Of a stretch of 12,119 nt of DNA, positions 7,941-12,119 are shown piece by piece. How positions within the stretch are numbered: position 1 is the first letter of the stretch; every line of letters starts with the position of its first letter. The position numbers were made by a program, and so were the translations under genes. This DNA is from Acidobacteriota bacterium (GTDB taxonomy: Bacteria > Acidobacteriota > Terriglobia > UBA7540): assembly GCA_003224665.1 (NCBI GenBank), contig QHZM01000258.1:1-12119 (forward strand), in the 5' to 3' direction. The notes beneath the pieces are model-generated. The model was not told the DNA's origin. It searched no databases and was given only the letters and a program-made list of their open reading frames with translations.

Positions 7941-7944
7941 GGAG
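7941..7944 (+). promoter_or_regulatory. Ribosome binding site favouring ATG 7951
   Basis: GGAG is 6 bp before ATG 7951. An earlier in-frame ATG at 7939 overlaps it, and a TTG at 7894 lies far upstream, so 7951 is the best-supported start. Confidence 0.55.
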
Positions 7945-7950
7945 AACAAG

Positions 7951-8580
7951 ATGATTCTGGTTTTCTTTGCCAATCCGGAAATGGCCGGTCAAGTGGGCAT
8001 ACTTACCGATCTAGTTTTTCCGATTCTAGGGATTCTAATAATTATTCTCTGCGTCAGTTCCTTCTTCTTTCCTTTCGGCCAGCGATTCAAAGAAGGCAAG
8101 CAGGTGATCCGAGGCTTTGGATTGGATTTAGAAATATCTGTGCTCACCTTACTCTTACTCATCGGCTTTGTAATGACCTTCACCGGGGTGTTCTTGCATT
8201 TTTCAGGGCGAGAAGTTGCGGAGCTAAAACAGGATAAACGACAATTAGAAGGAAAACTGGAAGAACTGAGAGATCGGTTGGAGCGTGCGGGACGGTTTAC
8301 GGTCACAGCCGATTTGATCTTACCGGAGAACGTAAACCTCAGTGCACTGCAGGTCGGCAATCTGGAATGCCGGTTTATTCTTTTTGACAATTCGGAACAT
8401 GCGGTTGCCGTGTCCCGGGGGCTGGCAGGTAATTCATTGAGGGTAACCCTTGCCGACTTCCAGCGCGGTGATGTTATCGCGCATCTGGAACTCCGCGAAC
8501 ATGGGACGGAACGTGTCATTGGAGTGGCAAACAACGTATATCCACTGCAGCCTTTGCTCAAACTCGAATCGCCCCATTAA
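7951..8580 (+). CDS. Two-helix membrane protein with coiled coil and beta-rich C-terminal domain
   Basis: A 209-residue protein that I do not recognise. ATG 7951 is chosen for GGAG at 7941-7944; ATG 7939 or TTG 7894 would add 4 or 19 residues. Transmembrane helices are clear at about residues 16-40 and 61-84. The loop between them (GQRFKEGKQVIR) is net positive, so by the positive-inside rule it faces the cytoplasm and both ends face outward. Helix 2 runs directly into a coiled coil at about 87-117 (EVAELKQDKRQLEGKLEELR). A region from about 120 to 209 with alternating hydrophobic strands looks like a small beta-sandwich. It ends 7 bp before the YEATS-like gene start, so translation of the two is probably coupled. 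A role as signal-transmitting stalk or receptor for the exported neighbours is inference. Confidence 0.85.
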   Translation: MILVFFANPEMAGQVGILTDLVFPILGILIIILCVSSFFFPFGQRFKEGKQVIRGFGLDLEISVLTLLLLIGFVMTFTGVFLHFSGREVAELKQDKRQLEGKLEELRDRLERAGRFTVTADLILPENVNLSALQVGNLECRFILFDNSEHAVAVSRGLAGNSLRVTLADFQRGDVIAHLELREHGTERVIGVANNVYPLQPLLKLESPH

Positions 8581-8587
8581 ATTGATT

Positions 8588-9262
8588 ATGGATCTCCGAT
8601 CCACCTACACATACGGCCTCGCAATACTGTTCATTCTTTGTCCGGGGCTCGCAGAAATGCGAGACCTAAGCGTCGGGAACACGTACACTTATGCCGGAGA
8701 CGGCCGCTACGTATGGACTGTTTTCCTGAAGGAAACACCGGCCATACTCAGCGAAATCCGGTGCGTCGAGTACACTCTTCATCCTACTTTCCCAAACCCT
8801 GTCCGCAGGGTCTGCAAGAGCGAACGCGGATTTCCCTTAAGCGCAAGTGGGTGGGGCGAGTTCACTCTCTTCCTTAAGATCGAATGGCAAGACAACCATG
8901 TTACTCGTCAGTCGTACAAGCTTGACCTTCATTCGAAAATCGAAAAAGCTACATTAAGAAAACAAGTCACTTCCATCCGCACGGGTAATGTCTCGAAATA
9001 TCTAGGCGATGGCCGGTGGTCCTGGACTGTTTTTATCGTGGCCGAGCAGGCGGCTTTGGATAAAATCCGATGTGTAGTGTACACGCTTCACCCTACCTTT
9101 CCTCAACCCGTACAGCAGGTCTGTGAGCGAGGCGAAACCCCAAACCAGGCGTTCGCGCTATCCGCTACGGGCTGGGGTACGTTTGATGTCGGAGTCAAAA
9201 TTCTATTTCGGGACGGCCGAGCCACCTTTCTGAATCATACACTAAAGTTTGGAAAGGAATGA
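8588..9262 (+). CDS. Exported protein with two tandem YEATS-like (pYEATS) domains
   Basis: A 224-residue protein. Residues 1-22 look like a signal peptide, with one Arg, a hydrophobic core (GLAILFIL) and a possible cleavage after PGLA; an uncleaved anchor is possible. Two repeats follow, about 28-114 and 128-222. Each begins with GDGR(Y/W)xWTVF, then IRCVxYTLHPTFPxPVxxVC, then LSAxGWGxF and a terminal strand pair. These are the hallmarks of the YEATS fold, a beta-sandwich known in eukaryotes as a reader of acylated lysine. Residues matching the AF9 acyl pocket seem kept or conservatively changed (H65, T67, F68, W89; H168, T170, F171, W196). Each repeat has two cysteines 17 residues apart (C59/C76, C162/C179), which may form disulfides if exported. 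There is no good ribosome binding site; the start lies 7 bp after the previous stop, suggesting coupling. Prokaryotic YEATS domains are known from predicted immune systems; the ligand here is unknown. Confidence 0.85.
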   Translation: MDLRSTYTYGLAILFILCPGLAEMRDLSVGNTYTYAGDGRYVWTVFLKETPAILSEIRCVEYTLHPTFPNPVRRVCKSERGFPLSASGWGEFTLFLKIEWQDNHVTRQSYKLDLHSKIEKATLRKQVTSIRTGNVSKYLGDGRWSWTVFIVAEQAALDKIRCVVYTLHPTFPQPVQQVCERGETPNQAFALSATGWGTFDVGVKILFRDGRATFLNHTLKFGKE

Positions 9263-9492
9263 TCCATAGTGATTGGGGGTGTTGTAGGTGGACGCGCAGT
9301 GGACCTCATCCGAAGATCAAAGCCCCTGACGACCCCACGCATGCACATTACAAGCAGGGGCCACTGCCATTGCAAATCATCCACCAGCTCGATCCCCACC
9401 TCCCCCTCGATCTCTGCTTGCTCCCTCGGGCCTTTCTCGACTATCATCTCAAGACTCAGGGGGAGAAGAGCCTTTCTCGGAGGAACGAAAAA
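9263..9492 (+). other. Intergenic region between the YEATS-like gene and the DUF1549/DUF1553 gene
   Basis: A 230-bp gap with no gene that I support. It contains a 7-bp inverted repeat, GCCCCTG at 9322-9328 and CAGGGGC at 9355-9361, with a 26-nt loop and no following T-run, so it is not a convincing terminator. A pyrimidine-rich tract with a repeated CTCGATC word lies around 9386-9410. The last bases hold the ribosome binding site of the next gene. The frame of the next gene is open through this gap back to 9259, but the translation looks non-protein-like. A promoter for the next gene is expected here; I see no clear -35/-10 pair. Confidence 0.5.
9479..9484 (+). promoter_or_regulatory. Strong ribosome binding site fixing the GTG start at 9493
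   Basis: GGAGGA is 8 bp before GTG 9493. It decides the start within a frame that is open further upstream, and that start gives a protein beginning with a signal peptide. Confidence 0.75.
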
Positions 9493-12119
9493 GTGCAACG
9501 CCGAATCGTTTTGTATTTCTTTCTGGCCTATGTCGTCGCAATTTGTCTGACGGTGCGGCAGCGAATCGTCGCTGCGCAGACCACTCCGGTTGCGAAAGAA
9601 AAGCCCGTTGACTTCGATCGCGAGATTCGGCCGATCCTTTCGGACACGTGCTTTACTTGCCATGGGCCGGACGAGAAGGCTCGCGTCTCGGGCCTGCGCC
9701 TAGACACCAAGGAGGGCGCCTTTGCCGACCGGGGCGGCTATCGAGTGATCGTTCCGGAAAAGAGTGGCGAGAGCAGGCTCTACCAGAGGATCAGCTCTCA
9801 GGACCCCGCCGTTCGCATGCCCCCGGCGTGGTCGGGCAGGAACCTGACCACCAAGCAAATTGACCTCTTCCGCCGCTGGATTGACGAGGGTGCGAAGTGG
9901 GAAACGCACTGGGCGTACGTTCCGCCAACGCGACCACCGATGCCCGAGGTTCAGCACAAGAGCTGGCCCAAAAATCCAATCGACTATTTCATTCTGTCCC
10001 GTCTCGAACAGGAGGGCTTGAAGCCGTCGCCTGAAGCCGACAAGGTTACGCTCATGCGCAGGGTGACTTTCGACTTGACCGGCCTGCCGCCCACACCCGC
10101 CGAGGTCGATACCTTCCTGGCCGATCAATCCCCCAATGCCTACGAAAAGGTGGTGGACCGGCTCCTGAAGTCTCCCCACTACGGTGAACGAATGGCCATG
10201 GAGTGGCTCGATCTCGCCCGCTATGCCGACACGCACGGCTACCATATCGACAGCCAACGTGAAATGTGGCATTGGCGCGACTGGGTCATTAACGCTTTCA
10301 ACCGCAACATGCCGTTTGACGAATTCACGATCGAGCAGTTGGCCGGTGACCTTTTGTCCAACGCCACGATCCAGCAGAAAATTGCCTCCGGATTCCATCG
10401 CAATCATATGATCAACTACGAAGGCGGCGCGATCCCCGAGGAATACCAGAACGAATACGTGGTTGACCGGGTGGATGCCACAGCCACTGTTTGGATGGGA
10501 ACGACACTCGGGTGCGCCCGATGCCATGACCACAAGTACGATCCCTTCAAACAAAAGGACTTCTACCGGTTTTACGCCTTTTTCAATGACGTTCCCGAAA
10601 AGGGGCTCGACGGGCAGATGGGCAATGCCCAGCCCGTCGTCCAGATCCCGACCGCCGAGCAGCAGCACCAGCTTGACGAACTCACTCGGAGAATTGCCGA
10701 CCTCAAGGTTGCCATGCCCGAGAAACAGGTCGAGGGGTTGGAATCCGAATGGCAAAAGACAGCTCTTTCCTCCATCTCCGAGGCGCCCCGCAATGGCCTG
10801 ATCGCGCATTACGAAATGGAAGGAAACCTGGTGGATTCCGCGGGTAAGAATCCACCGGCAAGTACCCAGCGCGGACAAGTGACCTTCGACGACGGGGCCG
10901 TCGGCAAGGCGGGCGAATTTAACGGTGAGACAGACGTTGAGTTCGGCAACGCCGGTGACTTCGAACGGACGGAAACGTTCGCGATCGCGCTGTGGTTCAA
11001 TCAAGCCGGCGCCCTGGATAAAATTTCAAGAACCTTAGTTCAAAAGGTTGATGGCTCCAAGGACCGCACGGGGTATGAGTTCTTTTTTGACGAACTCACT
11101 CCGGTGGGTGACCTGAAGCTCGGGTCGCACCTGTTCGCCCGTTTGACTCATCGCTGGCCAGACGACGCGATCCAGATCAGGACGAGGGAACGATTCAGCC
11201 AGGCGTTCTACACTGGAGGAGGGCATCACCTCGTCTTAAATCACGACGGATCGGGAAAGGCTTCGGGCCTCAAGCTCTACCTTGACGGTAAGCTGCAGGA
11301 GGTCGAGGTCACCCAAGACAGTCTTAAGGGCTCGATCCGCACGGCTGCCCCTCTCGAGATTGGGAACAAGCAGAAAGGCGAGCCTTTCAAGGGCCAGATC
11401 GATGACCTGCGGATCTATAACCGCGGGCTGAGTGACTCTGAAATTGAGCAGTTGGCGGTCCATGAGCCCATCCGAGCCATTCTTTCTCCCGCATCCACAA
11501 CCTGCGCTGAGATGGCCAGCGTTCTTGAAAAAGATAAGCTTTCTGAATCCGAAAAGGATCCGCTCGCGGAACAGGCGCAGCAGGATAGCAAGGAGTACGG
11601 GATTAAGGCGAGGTGCCAGTTCGAGCGGGATCGGCTCCGGGATTACTTCCTGACTTGGGCTGCCCCGGACCGCTTCAAGAAACCCTACGCCGAACTGAAA
11701 GACGTCGAAAAGCAAGAAGCGCAACTTGACAAGGTGGTCCCTACATCAATGGTGATGTCCGAGATGAAAAAACCGAGGGAAACCTTCGTTCTGGCGCGAG
11801 GTGATTATCGCAACAAAGGGGAGAAAGTTTCGCCGGGAGTGCCTGCCGTTCTGCCGCCTCTGCCAAAAGACGCCCCGCTGGATCGTCTAGGTTTGGCCAA
11901 GTGGCTCGTGAGCCCGTCCCATCCTCTGACCGCGCGTGTAGCGGCAAACCATTTCTGGCAGCTGTACTTCGGCACGGGTCTTGTAAAGACGGCCGAGAAT
12001 TTTGGGGCCCAAGGCGAACCACCCAGCCATCCGGAATTGTTCGATTGGCTGGCGACCGAGTTCATCCGGACGGGCTGGGACGTCAAGGCGATGCAGAGGC
12101 TGATTGTGACCTCAGCCAC
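9493..12119 (+). CDS. Secreted cytochrome-like DUF1549/LamG/DUF1553 protein (PVC-type, 3' partial)
   Basis: 875 codons are visible and the gene runs off the right edge. The GTG start follows GGAGGA by 8 bp. Residues 1-28 form a signal peptide (MQRRIVLYFFLAYVVAICL, then VAAQ). A PSCyt1-like cytochrome domain follows with CFTCH at 53-57 for heme and RMPPAW around Met109 as possible distal ligand. DUF1549 (PSCyt2) spans about 160-400, with LTGLPPTP, the WLDLARYADTHGY stretch and a second CxxCH motif, CARCHDHKYDPF, at 341-352. A LamG/concanavalin-like module lies at about 435-650, starting GLIAHYEMEGN and ending DDLRIYNR. A helical linker and the start of DUF1553 (PSD1) follow from about 760, with LGLAKWL and ARVAANHFWQ. 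The family is typical of Planctomycetota and Verrucomicrobiota and often sits beside DUF1501 genes. It is exported; a role in polysaccharide breakdown or electron transfer is proposed for the family but unproven. Confidence 0.95.
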   Translation, partial: MQRRIVLYFFLAYVVAICLTVRQRIVAAQTTPVAKEKPVDFDREIRPILSDTCFTCHGPDEKARVSGLRLDTKEGAFADRGGYRVIVPEKSGESRLYQRISSQDPAVRMPPAWSGRNLTTKQIDLFRRWIDEGAKWETHWAYVPPTRPPMPEVQHKSWPKNPIDYFILSRLEQEGLKPSPEADKVTLMRRVTFDLTGLPPTPAEVDTFLADQSPNAYEKVVDRLLKSPHYGERMAMEWLDLARYADTHGYHIDSQREMWHWRDWVINAFNRNMPFDEFTIEQLAGDLLSNATIQQKIASGFHRNHMINYEGGAIPEEYQNEYVVDRVDATATVWMGTTLGCARCHDHKYDPFKQKDFYRFYAFFNDVPEKGLDGQMGNAQPVVQIPTAEQQHQLDELTRRIADLKVAMPEKQVEGLESEWQKTALSSISEAPRNGLIAHYEMEGNLVDSAGKNPPASTQRGQVTFDDGAVGKAGEFNGETDVEFGNAGDFERTETFAIALWFNQAGALDKISRTLVQKVDGSKDRTGYEFFFDELTPVGDLKLGSHLFARLTHRWPDDAIQIRTRERFSQAFYTGGGHHLVLNHDGSGKASGLKLYLDGKLQEVEVTQDSLKGSIRTAAPLEIGNKQKGEPFKGQIDDLRIYNRGLSDSEIEQLAVHEPIRAILSPASTTCAEMASVLEKDKLSESEKDPLAEQAQQDSKEYGIKARCQFERDRLRDYFLTWAAPDRFKKPYAELKDVEKQEAQLDKVVPTSMVMSEMKKPRETFVLARGDYRNKGEKVSPGVPAVLPPLPKDAPLDRLGLAKWLVSPSHPLTARVAANHFWQLYFGTGLVKTAENFGAQGEPPSHPELFDWLATEFIRTGWDVKAMQRLIVTSA

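Noticed and set aside
8450..8587. Upstream extension of the YEATS-like gene into the two-TM gene
   Set aside because: It would overlap the previous gene by about 130 bp and bury the signal peptide that begins at ATG 8588.
9322..9361. Inverted repeat GCCCCTG/CAGGGGC as a terminator
   Set aside because: The stem is only 7 bp with a 26-nt loop, and no T-run follows.
9259..9492. N-terminal extension of the DUF1549/DUF1553 gene back to ATG 9259, overlapping the YEATS-like stop as ATGA
   Set aside because: The frame is open, but GGAGGA before GTG 9493 and the signal peptide starting there fix the start. The ATGA overlap arises automatically when GAA precedes a TGA stop, and the extension reads as Pro/His-rich non-protein-like sequence.
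9235..9663. Minus-strand 142-codon frame covering the intergenic gap
   Set aside because: It overlaps the ends of two well-supported + strand genes, has no ribosome binding site that I can see, and its product matches nothing.
9700..11004. Long open frame on the minus strand (434 codons)
   Set aside because: It lies antisense to the DUF1549/LamG region, whose + strand translation matches known family motifs throughout. The minus translation has no recognisable domain and is a shadow of high-GC codon use.

Overview
The window appears to come from a bacterium of the Planctomycetota/Verrucomicrobiota (PVC) type. The main evidence is the last gene, which encodes a large secreted protein with a cytochrome-like CxxCH motif, then DUF1549, a LamG-like insert and DUF1553. 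This architecture (Planctomycete-type 'PSCyt/PSD' protein) is greatly expanded in Planctomycetota and Verrucomicrobiota and rarer elsewhere, for example in some Acidobacteria. Every gene I support lies on the + strand and gaps are short (the longest is about 230 bp). I saw no tRNA, rRNA, insertion sequence or CRISPR array.

Region 1 (1-5905) holds the 3' end of an unrecognised gene, a cholesterol-oxidase-like GMC flavoprotein, an unrecognised 541-residue protein that follows it by 17 bp, and a metallophosphoesterase with a C-terminal membrane part. The GMC enzyme carries the FAD fingerprint, a four-cysteine CxxCxxCxxxC motif and the C-terminal His/Asn active-site region. The group may oxidise or process a lipid-like or hydrophobic substrate, but this rests only on enzyme family and adjacency.

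Region 2 (6038-9262) is a tight row of five small genes, four of which carry export or membrane signals. In order they are a mostly helical exported protein, a short charged helical protein whose reading frame looks shifted by one base, a three-helix membrane protein, a two-helix membrane protein with a coiled coil and a beta-rich tail, and a protein with a signal peptide and two tandem YEATS-like domains. Prokaryotic YEATS domains have been described computationally in predicted immune systems, and an associated three-TM family has been named. The arrangement here places YEATS domains outside the cytoplasm, next to a membrane protein whose tail is also predicted to be outside. I consider this the most interesting part of the window: a candidate envelope-located YEATS system. 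It also looks lower in GC than the flanking last gene.

Region 3 (9263-12119) is a 230-bp gap and then the DUF1549/LamG/DUF1553 gene, which starts at a GTG behind a strong GGAGGA site and runs off the right edge.
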